DNA of 64,000 nt from Exilispira sp964581895 (GTDB lineage: Bacteria > Spirochaetota > JAAYUW01). The notes under the pieces are model-generated. The model made no database searches and was not told where the DNA came from. It saw only the letters and a list, made by a program, of their open reading frames with translations. The stretch's first letter is position 1. Every line of letters begins with the position of its first letter. Of this stretch, positions 27,058-36,341 are shown one piece after another. Made by a program: the position numbers and the translations under genes. The stretch covers positions 248,001-312,000 of the forward strand of contig CAZOPR010000004.1 of NCBI GenBank assembly GCA_964581895.1, written 5' to 3'.

Positions 27058-28206
27058 TTATTCATTTTGATTACTTAAATATTTATTTAAAAATTCAGCA
27101 ATTTGATATGCACCATCGGAAACTGAAAAGTACTCCATATTTTTCATAAGTGAGCTGTAATATTTTTCATCTAAAAGTTTCTTCACGTATCTTAAAAATA
27201 AAAATTCATTGTCCATAGCATAAAAACCAACTTTTTTCTTAATTACAAATTGCACATTTGTGAATTCTGAAAATGTTGCAGATAAATAGAAAATTACTGG
27301 TTTACCCAGGCTTAAGCATTCCATAGTGGTAGCAGGACCTGGTTTTATAAAACAAAAATCAGATGCATAGATTATCTCATTCATATTTGAGACAAAACCT
27401 AATATATAAACACTAGGAAATCCATTTCTAATTGCTCTATATTCTCTAACAAGTTTTTTATACAGTTTCTTATTTTTTCCAGTTACGACAACTATATTCA
27501 TATTAAGTTTATTATTCACTAAAATATCTATAAATTTTTCAATATTACCAACACCTTGAGCTCCGAATGAGATTAGTAAAGTTGGGAAAATGTTGTTTAT
27601 TCCAATAGATCTTTTGATTTCATTTCTACTTCTTTTTATTTCAGTAAAGTGAGGTTTTATAGGGTAAGGGAAAACATGAATAAGATCCTCTCTTGTTTTC
27701 CTTCTCAAAAGTAGTTGCTTTGCTTTTTCTGAACATACGATGTATGGGAATGAGTTTCCGAAATACCATATTACTGAGACATCATAGATTTCAGCAATGA
27801 ATTGAAAAACAGGAAAATTTACTTTATTCTTTTTTTTCAACAAAGTAAGTGCATAAGAATTAAAAAAATGGGTGGAGAAAATACAATCAATTTTATTTTC
27901 ATTTAAGTATTTTTCTAAAAGAGGGAAAAATGGTTTCAAATAAAGATTATAATATATTTTTATAACAAAAGGTAAAAGCTCAAGTAAAATTATTCCTATT
28001 TTATTGATCATTGGCATTGCAAGCATTTTATCCCATGCCTTTTTTGAGTTTTCTGCAAGATTTTTGCATCCGACAGCTTCGATAAAATCCAAAACAACAG
28101 AATCATATTTTCCGGGATAAAGTTCGTTTAAAGCTTTTTGTATAGCTTCTGCTGGGGCACGATGACCACCACCTGCATCATGAGATGCAAAAATTATTTT
28201 TTTCAT
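27058..28206 (-). CDS. MGDG synthase/UgtP-like glycosyltransferase (GT28 type)
   Basis: 382 residues. Opens KKIIFASHDAGGGHRAPAEA, the hallmark N-terminus of the monogalactosyldiacylglycerol synthase and processive diacylglycerol glucosyltransferase family. The C-terminal nucleotide-sugar half has LISFGAQGVGNIEKF and the acceptor motif FIKPGPATTMECLSLGKPVI. It likely adds sugar to diacylglycerol to make membrane glycolipids at the inner membrane. Monocistronic. A second, more divergent GT-B protein with a similar opening is at 36342. Confidence 0.88.
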   Translation of the reverse strand: MKKIIFASHDAGGGHRAPAEAIQKALNELYPGKYDSVVLDFIEAVGCKNLAENSKKAWDKMLAMPMINKIGIILLELLPFVIKIYYNLYLKPFFPLLEKYLNENKIDCIFSTHFFNSYALTLLKKKNKVNFPVFQFIAEIYDVSVIWYFGNSFPYIVCSEKAKQLLLRRKTREDLIHVFPYPIKPHFTEIKRSRNEIKRSIGINNIFPTLLISFGAQGVGNIEKFIDILVNNKLNMNIVVVTGKNKKLYKKLVREYRAIRNGFPSVYILGFVSNMNEIIYASDFCFIKPGPATTMECLSLGKPVIFYLSATFSEFTNVQFVIKKKVGFYAMDNEFLFLRYVKKLLDEKYYSSLMKNMEYFSVSDGAYQIAEFLNKYLSNQNE

Positions 28207-28425
28207 TTTCGAGTCCTATTTTACAAAAATAATTATTTTAAAATACAAAGGGATATATCTAAATAATTATACTTTATTTATTTTGTATAAAAAAATTTTA
28301 ACCTGTTTACGATATAAAATATTTATTATATAAAAAAAGATACCAAAATAGTAAGTTTCTAAAAAAATTATATTTTTAATTAAAAAATTTGCAATAAGGC
28401 TTTATTTTGATAAATTTCATCTGCT

Positions 28426-29190
28426 ATGGCTAAAGAACAGGATAAACTTCAAAACTTTTATGAAATATTTAAAACAAATTTAATAAAACAAAATATTGAA
28501 ATTTCAGAGCCAATTTTTCATGATTACCATTTTATCTGTGAAATAAAAACTAAAGAATTAAATGATTTTGAATCAATAAAAATTAAAATTTATTATAAGC
28601 CAACCTCAAATAGTTTTAGACTTATTATAACAAAAAAAACAGAATATGATTCAATTTTAATTAGAACTTTTAAGTTAGCGGGAAATCAGGTTAATTCAAT
28701 TGATTTTACACATATTGATAATAAAAAGAATAGTGAGAATAAATCAGAAAATGATAAAACTTTTGAAAAAAATTTTATAAAAATCTATGTAGATGGGTCA
28801 TTCAATGAAAAAACCAAAAAAGCAGGATGGGCTTTTTGTATATTAAAAGATTTTAAGATAATACAAGAAGATTATGGAATATATGATGAAAGCGAAGATA
28901 ATACAAAACAAGTTATTGGGGAAATTTATGCCCTTTATAAAAGTTTACTCTGGTTAAATGAAAATAAGATAAAAGAGGCATATATTTATTATGATTATAA
29001 AGGTATTGGAAAATGGATATATGGAGAATGGAAGATTAAAAACAAGAATATTGAAGAGATAGTAGGTAGAATAAAAAAGCAAATTATTGAAAATAATTTA
29101 AAACTAAAATTTATAAAAATAGATGCACATAGTGGTGATTATTTTAATGAATTAGTTGATAAACTTGCTAAAAAAGGATCAAATAGTTAA
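28426..29190 (+). CDS. RNase HI-like protein with an N-terminal domain of unknown function
   Basis: 254 residues. The C-terminal ~145 residues are an RNase H fold: first Asp in KIYVDGSFNEKT, Glu in VIGEIYALYKSLLW, Asp in YYDYKGIGKW, and the last Asp in FNELVDKLAKKG with the HSGD loop before it. All four acidic positions are kept, so RNA cleavage in RNA-DNA hybrids is plausible. Residues 1-100 form a separate mixed alpha-beta domain that is neither the caulimovirus-type hybrid-binding domain nor anything else recognised, joined by an Asn-Lys-rich linker. No clear ribosome site before the ATG. Monocistronic, convergent with the ArsB-like gene. Confidence 0.82.
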   Translation: MAKEQDKLQNFYEIFKTNLIKQNIEISEPIFHDYHFICEIKTKELNDFESIKIKIYYKPTSNSFRLIITKKTEYDSILIRTFKLAGNQVNSIDFTHIDNKKNSENKSENDKTFEKNFIKIYVDGSFNEKTKKAGWAFCILKDFKIIQEDYGIYDESEDNTKQVIGEIYALYKSLLWLNENKIKEAYIYYDYKGIGKWIYGEWKIKNKNIEEIVGRIKKQIIENNLKLKFIKIDAHSGDYFNELVDKLAKKGSNS

Positions 29191-29193
29191 ATT

Positions 29194-30474
29194 TTATTTC
29201 ATCAATAACCAGTTAACAGTTGCTGCAACAATTGTTGAAATCAATGTAAAAGGAAGACCTATTTTAACAAAGTCCCAAAAACTAGTTTTATAACCTTCCT
29301 TTTTGAGAAGACCAACTGAAACAACATTAGCAGAAGCACCAAATGGTGTTATATTACCACCAAGACAGGATCCAACTAAAAGCCCACAGTATAATAAAAG
29401 TTCATTTGCACCAAAAGAATTTGCAAGTGCTTTAACAACAGGAAGCATTATAATTATATATGGAACATTGTCTATAAAACCAGAAAGGAGCATTGAAAAA
29501 AAGGTTATAACAATAAAACTTATAAAAATATTATTTCCAAATCTGTTTATAAGCCATTTGGATAGGTCATCTAATATTCCAACCTTAGATATTGTTCCAA
29601 TAACAATAAATATCCCAATAAGAAAAAATAAGGTTTCCCAATCCAATCTTTTAATTATTTCAAAAGTTTTTTCATCTTTCTTTTTATAAAAAGTAAAATG
29701 CCAGAATAGTCCAATAAAACCAAAAATCATGCATAATATTCCGCTTTTTATGGTAAATCCTCTATCCAAAAAAGATATAATTGCTAAACCAAATATCATA
29801 AGAGTAAGAAGGATAGTTGGTATATAACTATTTGGCTTTACAATCTCTTCTGTAACCTCTTTTTTTCTATATTTTTTAAAAATAAAATAAAGGTATAAAA
29901 GTGAAGCAACCGCTCCAGCTTCAACTATAAAAAAGATTGATGGTTTGCTGTTGTAAAAGAAGAAATCATTGAAACTAAAACCTACAAAACCAGCAAAAAT
30001 CATAGAAGGAGGATCTCCAACAAGTGTAGCAGTCCCTTGAAGATTAGAAGAAATAGCTATTGAAAAAAGGATAGGAACTGGTGAAACCTTAAGTTTTTTA
30101 GCTATATCAAGAGCTAAAGGAGCAATGACTAAAACAGTTGCCACATTTTCTACAAACATTGAAATAAATCCAGTCAAAGCACAAAGAAATACTATGGCAA
30201 GACCTGTATTTGGTGCTTTATCAACTATTATATCTGCAATCATAGCTGGAACTTTTGAGACAATAAAAAGATCAGCAAGTATCAATGTTCCAATATAGAT
30301 CATTAAAACATTCCAGTTAATAAGTTCGGTAAAAACCTGTTTGAAATTAATGGCACCAATTATTAAGCAGATGATTGCAGCGCCAATAGATACAAAAACT
30401 TTTTTGTTTGAAAAAATAATTATTCCAAGATACATCAAAACAGATAATAATAACACAATTAATTTTACGTTCAT
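29194..30474 (-). CDS. ArsB/NhaD-like ion transporter
   Basis: 426 residues with ~11-12 membrane helices. Two inverted family motifs are visible: MFVENVATVLVIAPLAL with GTATLVGDPPSMI in the first half, and GFIDNVPYIIIMLPVV with GGNITPFGASANVV in the second. This belongs to the ion-transporter superfamily containing ArsB, NhaD and the P protein. No arsC or arsR is nearby, so Na+/H+ antiport or anion transport is as likely as arsenite export. AAAGGA precedes the ATG. A promoter candidate overlaps the stop of the upstream GltS-like gene. Confidence 0.88.
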   Translation of the reverse strand: MNVKLIVLLLSVLMYLGIIIFSNKKVFVSIGAAIICLIIGAINFKQVFTELINWNVLMIYIGTLILADLFIVSKVPAMIADIIVDKAPNTGLAIVFLCALTGFISMFVENVATVLVIAPLALDIAKKLKVSPVPILFSIAISSNLQGTATLVGDPPSMIFAGFVGFSFNDFFFYNSKPSIFFIVEAGAVASLLYLYFIFKKYRKKEVTEEIVKPNSYIPTILLTLMIFGLAIISFLDRGFTIKSGILCMIFGFIGLFWHFTFYKKKDEKTFEIIKRLDWETLFFLIGIFIVIGTISKVGILDDLSKWLINRFGNNIFISFIVITFFSMLLSGFIDNVPYIIIMLPVVKALANSFGANELLLYCGLLVGSCLGGNITPFGASANVVSVGLLKKEGYKTSFWDFVKIGLPFTLISTIVAATVNWLLMK

Positions 30475-30538
30475 TAAGTTCCTTTATCTTAATAGTCTTT
30501 AAGCTTTAAGAAAATATTACAAGTATTTGCTTAGATTT

Positions 30539-30566
30539 TTAATAAGGTATTTTAATAATTTGTCAA
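30539..30566 (-). promoter_or_regulatory. Candidate promoter of the ArsB/NhaD-like gene
   Basis: Minus strand TTGACA (30561-30566), sixteen bases, then TATTAA (30539-30544). The -35 contains the stop codon of the GltS-like gene, so this would be an internal promoter between two same-strand transporters. Confidence 0.4.
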
Positions 30567-31927
30567 ACCCTCTCTTTTCTTTTTAATAAAGCTAAAAATA
30601 AAAGCATTAAAAAGAAGTAAACTATAAGTATAATTAAAGTAATAAAATATAGGTTTGGATTATTTGTTGTATATCCAATTATTGGAACTGTTAAAAGAAG
30701 AAGTAGTGGAAAACCTATTGGTAAAGCAACTCCTGAAGCTAATACTAAGTTTTCAGCAACTGGAGTTGTAAAATTTGTATCTATTTCTCTTAGAAGAGCA
30801 AGACCAGTAGATAATGTCCCTGTAAGCATACCATATAAAGCAATAAAATATTCAAGTGTGTAGCGTTTATATGTGAATTTTGCAAGATATAAGCAAAAGA
30901 AATATGTAATTATTCCACCGATTGTTGTAATGATAAGTATTGGTATGTAATTTGCAACGAAAACCCTTATAGATATTGCACATATTGCTGCTGTAACCAT
31001 AAAATCAAAAGAAGCGCCAGATATTCTTGTCAAAAGATAATTATTAGGATAATTGTAAATCATTATATTTGATTTTTTGAATATATTAAATAAAAACCTA
31101 AGTCCAATAGCGTAAACGGTACCGAAAATAAATTGAAATCCCCATAATGTTTCAGCAAGTGTTTCTCCAAATTTTCCAAGAGGATATAAAAGAGAGGTTA
31201 ATCCTTTGATTGTTAGATAGGTAATAAGGTATATAATACCGATCATAAAAAATTGAATAGTGATTTTATCTATTGAAGCAGATATTGGAGCATCACCAGC
31301 TTCATCCTTTTCTATCTCAAAAACAGGTTCAGATTCTTTTGGAGCTTCTACTTTCATCTTGTTTTTTTTAACAAGATAATTTAATATTATTATCCCTGGA
31401 ATCAAAGCCCAAAGATACCCAAAAGTTGCTATAGTTAATCCAATATTCCCTCCAAAGGCAAATCCTTTAGCTTCCCAAGAGGAGCCAATAGAATAAGCCT
31501 GACCAGGTCCCTGCCCATAACCTAAAGGAAGTAGTAATCCCATTGGTGGAAAAAGATTTGGAAATAAAGTAAAAAACAGAAGAAGAGATAGACCAAAACC
31601 AATAATTCCTTGAATAAGGTATGTTGCAACAATATAAAAAGCAGTCTTAGGCAAATCATTTCCTTTTCTGATAGGTCTATCTTTTAATGCAAGAGCAATA
31701 AAACCTATAGCCATAAGATGGTAAACAATATTTTCAAGATCTTTTACATTGAATTTAATAATGTTTAAAACTTCAGGACCAATAATTAATCCTAAAAATC
31801 CAGCAATAATAGAAACAGGTATAAGATATCTTTTAAAAAGTGGGATCATCCTTTTAAGAAATGTGGCTATCCCTAAAAGTACAGAAAGAGTAGCAAAAAG
31901 AAGAATAAAAGACCAATTATGAATCAT
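30563..31927 (-). CDS. GltS-like sodium/glutamate symporter family protein
   Basis: 454 residues, about twelve membrane helices. The family re-entrant segment reads LLPLGYGQGPGQAYSIG, comparable with the GxGxGHGTA-type loop of GltS, and a second segment with GMLTGTLSTGLALLREID and VASGVALPIGFP lies in the C-terminal half. A cytoplasmic acidic-lysine loop (about 195-225) joins the halves. Glutamate or another carboxylate is the likely substrate, driven by Na+. AGGAG precedes the ATG. Same strand as the ArsB-like gene 88 bases downstream. Confidence 0.82.
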   Translation of the reverse strand: MIHNWSFILLFATLSVLLGIATFLKRMIPLFKRYLIPVSIIAGFLGLIIGPEVLNIIKFNVKDLENIVYHLMAIGFIALALKDRPIRKGNDLPKTAFYIVATYLIQGIIGFGLSLLLFFTLFPNLFPPMGLLLPLGYGQGPGQAYSIGSSWEAKGFAFGGNIGLTIATFGYLWALIPGIIILNYLVKKNKMKVEAPKESEPVFEIEKDEAGDAPISASIDKITIQFFMIGIIYLITYLTIKGLTSLLYPLGKFGETLAETLWGFQFIFGTVYAIGLRFLFNIFKKSNIMIYNYPNNYLLTRISGASFDFMVTAAICAISIRVFVANYIPILIITTIGGIITYFFCLYLAKFTYKRYTLEYFIALYGMLTGTLSTGLALLREIDTNFTTPVAENLVLASGVALPIGFPLLLLLTVPIIGYTTNNPNLYFITLIILIVYFFLMLLFLALLKRKERV

Positions 31928-32039
31928 TGTTTTCTCCTGTTTATTTGGTGTTAAAATCTGTTTTAAAATTAATACAAAATTTAAAAATTACAAAATTAAA
32001 TTTTCTTGCCTTTTCATAATATTAAGTTAGTCATTTGGT

Positions 32040-33137
32040 ATGTTAATACTATTGATTTTCCTTATTATTGGTATCTTGTTAGGTTATCTTGCAAAAGATA
32101 AAAAAAATATAATAAATTTTATTTCAAAATTTCTTCAAATAAGTATTTATCTACTTCTTTTTGTCATGGGTTATAAATTAGCTATCAAAAGGGGAATATT
32201 TTCAGCAGAACAAAATCTTTTTTTTGAATCAGTCAGTTCAGCAATAATATTGTTTCTATTATTTATTCTTTATTCATTTTTGAAAAAATTATTTACCGAC
32301 TCAATTTTTTGTAAAAAGAAATTGATTAATAAAGATATTTTAATAAACAAAAATAATTTGAAAGATATAAAAAATTTAATGAATATAAAAAATTTAAAAA
32401 ACAAAAAAAATTCAACAAATATTATAAAAGAAGAAGTAAATAGATATAATAATTTTAATTTTAATGATAAAAGTGAAGATATTGAAAAAAAAGAAAATAA
32501 AAAATCATTTACTTTTCATGAGATTATATCGGTAATGATAAATGTTGGATTTATTTTTTTAGGTTTTGGCTTTTATTTTTTCTTAGGTAACATTTTTAAG
32601 ATACATCTCGCCGAATCTTCAATAAATAGTCTTTCTGAAAAAGTATTATATGCATTATTGCTTTTTGTGGGGATGGATTTAGGAAAAAGTTTTTTAACAT
32701 TGAAAAGTCAAAAATTAAAGATAGAAAATATTTTTTTACCTTTTGAATCTATTTTAATTACTTTTATATCATCATTTATATTTAGCTTTATATTTAGCAA
32801 AAAGATAGTTGATGGGATGATAATTTACGGTGGTCTTGGCTGGTATTCTTTATCTTCTGTTTTGCTTTCAGTAAAAGGACTTACTTCTTTAGCGATATAT
32901 TCCTTTATTCATAATGTTTTTAGGGAGATTATTGCAATTATTTCTGCACCAATTGTTTCAAAGATAGACCCAAATTTACCTATTTTGATAGGTGGTGCAA
33001 CTTCAATGGATGTTATGCTTCCATTTGTTCAAAAATATAGCGGTCAAATATATACATTGGCTTCATTTTATAGTGGTGCATTATGCTCTATTTCTGTTTC
33101 TTTTATTATAAATAGCTTGATTATGTTGATAAAGTAA
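32040..33137 (+). CDS. LysO/YbjE-like lysine exporter family protein (DUF340)
   Basis: 365 residues. LysO-type features: N-terminal helices ILLIFLIIGILLGYLA and LLLFVMGYKLA, and in the second half GGLGWYSLSSVLLS, FIHNVFREIIAIISAPIV and LIGGATSMDVMLPFV. The family exports lysine. Between the halves (about residues 95-160) is a long Asn-Lys-Ile-rich low-complexity linker not usual for the family. The mutL gene starts 9 bases after the stop, so lysO, mutL and coaBC probably form one transcript. Substrate inferred from family only. Confidence 0.8.
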   Translation: MLILLIFLIIGILLGYLAKDKKNIINFISKFLQISIYLLLFVMGYKLAIKRGIFSAEQNLFFESVSSAIILFLLFILYSFLKKLFTDSIFCKKKLINKDILINKNNLKDIKNLMNIKNLKNKKNSTNIIKEEVNRYNNFNFNDKSEDIEKKENKKSFTFHEIISVMINVGFIFLGFGFYFFLGNIFKIHLAESSINSLSEKVLYALLLFVGMDLGKSFLTLKSQKLKIENIFLPFESILITFISSFIFSFIFSKKIVDGMIIYGGLGWYSLSSVLLSVKGLTSLAIYSFIHNVFREIIAIISAPIVSKIDPNLPILIGGATSMDVMLPFVQKYSGQIYTLASFYSGALCSISVSFIINSLIMLIK

Positions 33138-33146
33138 GAGGCTTAA

Positions 33147-35057
33147 ATGATTAAAAAGTTACCTAAAGAAGTATGGTCCAAGATACAAGCTGGCGAAGTG
33201 ATAGATGGCCCATCAGCTATCATAAGAGAGCTTATAGATAATAGCCTTGATGCTAATGCAAAAAATGTAAAAGTATTGGTTGAAGATTCTGGTCTATCTC
33301 TAATTGAAGTTGAAGATGATGGAGATGGTATATCTTATGATGATAGCTTCCTTTTGTTCACCAATCATGCAACATCTAAAATCTCAAATTTTGAAGACTT
33401 AAATGATTTAAGAACTTTAGGATTCAGAGGTGAAGCACTGTACTCAATAGGTTCAGTCTCTTATGTAACTATAAAATCAAAAAATATAAAGGATGAAATT
33501 GGTTTTGAACTTGTTTTAAATGGTGGGAAAAAGATAATTCATCAAAAAGCTCCTTTTTCAAAAGGAACAAAAATTTCAGTTCAAAAGATATTTTTTAATG
33601 TCCCTGCAAGGGAAAAGTTTTTAGAAGACAAAAGAAAGGAATTTAGCAAAATTAAAGAAGTATTTTTTAATAAATCCTTTGCAGGCTATATTACTGCATT
33701 TACTTTTCTTTCAGAAAACAAGATGATTTATGAATTTGCTTCATGTGAAAATATTGAAAAAAGAATAAAACAGATTTATCCTAATCTTGAATTAGGCAAT
33801 ATGAGTATTGTAAATTTTTCAGATATTTCTAAAAAGTACCAAAAATTTATAGAAGACTTTCAAATATCAGATATTAAGTTAATCTTTTCAAATAGATTTT
33901 CATATTCAAAAAATCGTTCAATTTTTCATTTTTCTTTTAATAATAGAAGTGCATTGAATGAAAATCTCTTAAAAAGAATTAAAGGTTTTTATATAAACTA
34001 TCTTCCTAAAGGATTTTATCCATATTTTTTTATGGAAATTAAAATGCACCCAAATTATTTAGATTGCAATGTTCATCCTGCAAAGAAAAATATTAAAATA
34101 ACTTCTGAAAATATATTTATCTCTTCAATTTTACAAATAATTAATGATAAATTAAACGAAAGTCAATTTTCTATCAATAATTATAAAGATGAAAGTTTTA
34201 TTTCAAATCATGACATTTATAGTAAGGAAAATGTTGAAGATAAGTATAAAAGTATAAATGAGATAGAAAATCGTAAATTCGGCATAAAAGAAAATAGATT
34301 TACCAACAATTTTTTTTATGAAAATGAAGATTTAAATGAATATGATAATGAAATTATAAATAATAACTTATTTTTTGAACAAAAGGAAGAATACCAAAAT
34401 ATACAAGAATGGCAAAATAGTAAGGAAGAAAATGACTTTTATAAACTAAATAATATTGATTCTATTTATCAACTATGGCAAAATGGTAAATTTCTAGGTC
34501 AAATATTTAGCACTTATCTTTTGTTTGAATTTAATGAAAAACTTTTAATAATAGATCAACATGCTGCTGATGAAAGAATTAGCTACAATATTTTAATTCA
34601 AAACCTAAATAAAAAAAGAAGAGTTCTTCTTTTTCCTAAAATTATAGAAATAAATGAAGAAGATATAGAAAAAATTATTGAATTGTTTGAAAATGCTGGA
34701 ATAGAAATTACAAGATTTGGCAAAAACAAAGCTCAGATTTTTGCTATTCCAGATATTGTGCCATCTTATGATGAGGATAATTTTATAAATCAGACTATAG
34801 AATTTATAAAGGAAGATCTACAGTTAAAAAAAATAGAAATCCAAGAATTTGTTTCACAATTTTATTTACATATCATTGCAAAATCAGCATGTCATTTAGC
34901 CATAAAGCAAGGGGATAAGTTAACAGAATTTGAAGTTAAAAAATTATGTGAAAAATTATTTAAACAAAATGATTTTGAAAAATGTCCACATGGAAGACCA
35001 ACATTTTTTATAATAGATAAAGAGAGTTTTGAAAAATTCTTTTTAAGAAAGAAGTAA
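33147..35057 (+). CDS. mutL: DNA mismatch repair protein MutL
   Basis: 636 residues. N-terminal GHKL ATPase: IQAGEVIDGPSAIIRELIDN, DDGDGI, ATSKI and TLGFRGEALYSIG; then NVHPAKKNIK in the transducer domain. A long Asn-Glu-rich linker (about 345-450) leads to the C-terminal endonuclease/dimerisation domain: DQHAADERISYN at 470-481, SACHLAIKQGD and CPHGRP. The metal motif DQHA(x)2E(x)4E has Asn481 at its last Glu. This is the endonuclease-type MutL of organisms without MutH. No mutS in the window. AGAGG precedes the ATG; coaBC follows at 14 bases. Confidence 0.95.
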   Translation: MIKKLPKEVWSKIQAGEVIDGPSAIIRELIDNSLDANAKNVKVLVEDSGLSLIEVEDDGDGISYDDSFLLFTNHATSKISNFEDLNDLRTLGFRGEALYSIGSVSYVTIKSKNIKDEIGFELVLNGGKKIIHQKAPFSKGTKISVQKIFFNVPAREKFLEDKRKEFSKIKEVFFNKSFAGYITAFTFLSENKMIYEFASCENIEKRIKQIYPNLELGNMSIVNFSDISKKYQKFIEDFQISDIKLIFSNRFSYSKNRSIFHFSFNNRSALNENLLKRIKGFYINYLPKGFYPYFFMEIKMHPNYLDCNVHPAKKNIKITSENIFISSILQIINDKLNESQFSINNYKDESFISNHDIYSKENVEDKYKSINEIENRKFGIKENRFTNNFFYENEDLNEYDNEIINNNLFFEQKEEYQNIQEWQNSKEENDFYKLNNIDSIYQLWQNGKFLGQIFSTYLLFEFNEKLLIIDQHAADERISYNILIQNLNKKRRVLLFPKIIEINEEDIEKIIELFENAGIEITRFGKNKAQIFAIPDIVPSYDEDNFINQTIEFIKEDLQLKKIEIQEFVSQFYLHIIAKSACHLAIKQGDKLTEFEVKKLCEKLFKQNDFEKCPHGRPTFFIIDKESFEKFFLRKK

Positions 35058-35070
35058 ATAAGAGGAAAGT

Positions 35071-36321
35071 ATGGAACTTTCAAATTATGTAAAAGGGAAA
35101 AAAATTATTTTTGGAATTACTGGTGGAATTGCTGCATATAAAGCTGCAAATTGTGTATCTGCTCTTCGTAGAGCTGGGGCAGAAGTGTATGTTGTTATGA
35201 CTAAAAATGCTACTGAATTCATTAGTCCTATAACAATGAAAACTCTTTCTGAACATAATATCATAACAGAAATGTTTACAGATGAAGGGTATGTAACTCA
35301 TATATCTTTGACAGAAATTGCAGATTTATTTGTTGTTGCTCCTGCAACTGCAAATTGCATAGCTAAACTTAGAACAGGTATTGCAGATGATATGTTATCC
35401 ACAATGCTTTTAGCATATAATAAAGATATTCTTTTGATTCCATCTATGAATGATAATATGTTTGATAATCCAGCAACAGTTGAAAATATAGAGGTTTTAT
35501 CGAAAAGAAATATAAATTTTGTTTTTCCTGAAACAGGTAAACTTGCTACTGGAAAAGTAGGAAAAGGAAGATTTCCAGAAATAGAAAAGATCCTGTTAAA
35601 AATAGTTGAGCTAATATTTGTAAAACCATTTATAAACTCAATTTCCAATAATAACTTCCATAAATATAAAGAAATTATTTCATCTAATTCTTTTCTTGTA
35701 ACTGCTGGTGCCACAAGAGAATATATTGATCCTGTAAGATATGTTTCAAATGGATCTTCAGGTAAGATGGGATTTGGATTTATGAATGCAATATCATCTT
35801 TAGGAGGAAGTCTTAAAGTTATTGCTGCAAATTATACCGATACAAGGATTGATTGGTTCAATCCAATAAAAGTTGGCACAACATTAGAACTTAAAGATAA
35901 AATAATGGAAAACTTAAAGAATATTGATTGGTTAATTATGGCGGCAGCTCCATCTGATTATAGAATAAAAGAGTCAATTGATTCAAAGATAAAAAAAACA
36001 ACAGAAGAGTTAAAACTGACATTTATTAAAAATCCAGATATCCTACTTGAGATAAGAAAAAATTACAACCAATTAAATATATTAGGTTTTGCAGCAGAAA
36101 CGGATGAGATTGAAAAATATGGGAAAGAAAAACTTATTAAGAAAAATCTAAATGCAATTTGTCTTAATCAGGTTTACAAAGACGAAAAAGGTTTTAATCA
36201 GGATAAAAATGAAATAATATTTATCAATAAAGAAAATTTTATCACCAAAATAGATTTAATAGATAAGGAAATAGCGGGATATCTTGTGCTATACTATCTT
36301 TTTAAGGATAAAATTGTTTAG
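35071..36321 (+). CDS. coaBC: Bifunctional phosphopantothenoylcysteine decarboxylase / phosphopantothenate--cysteine ligase
   Basis: 416 residues. The CoaC flavoprotein half has GITGGIAAYKAA, THISLTEIADLFVVAPATAN, ADDMLSTMLLA and the PxMNxxM motif as PSMNDNM. The CoaB half has LVTAGATREYIDPVRYVSNG, SSGKMG and LGFAAETDEI. It couples Cys to phosphopantothenate with a nucleotide triphosphate and then decarboxylates, in coenzyme A synthesis. The usual CoaC catalytic-Cys segment (xLACGxxGxGR) reads KLATGKVGKGR, with Thr160 at the Cys158 position of E. coli Dfp. Third gene of the lysO-mutL-coaBC run. Confidence 0.94.
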   Translation: MELSNYVKGKKIIFGITGGIAAYKAANCVSALRRAGAEVYVVMTKNATEFISPITMKTLSEHNIITEMFTDEGYVTHISLTEIADLFVVAPATANCIAKLRTGIADDMLSTMLLAYNKDILLIPSMNDNMFDNPATVENIEVLSKRNINFVFPETGKLATGKVGKGRFPEIEKILLKIVELIFVKPFINSISNNNFHKYKEIISSNSFLVTAGATREYIDPVRYVSNGSSGKMGFGFMNAISSLGGSLKVIAANYTDTRIDWFNPIKVGTTLELKDKIMENLKNIDWLIMAAAPSDYRIKESIDSKIKKTTEELKLTFIKNPDILLEIRKNYNQLNILGFAAETDEIEKYGKEKLIKKNLNAICLNQVYKDEKGFNQDKNEIIFINKENFITKIDLIDKEIAGYLVLYYLFKDKIV

Positions 36322-36341
36322 TGAATATTTCTTAATAAATA

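Noticed and set aside
31928..32039. Lysine riboswitch before the LysO-like gene
   Set aside because: The gap is only 112 bases, far shorter than the lysine aptamer, and shows no stems.
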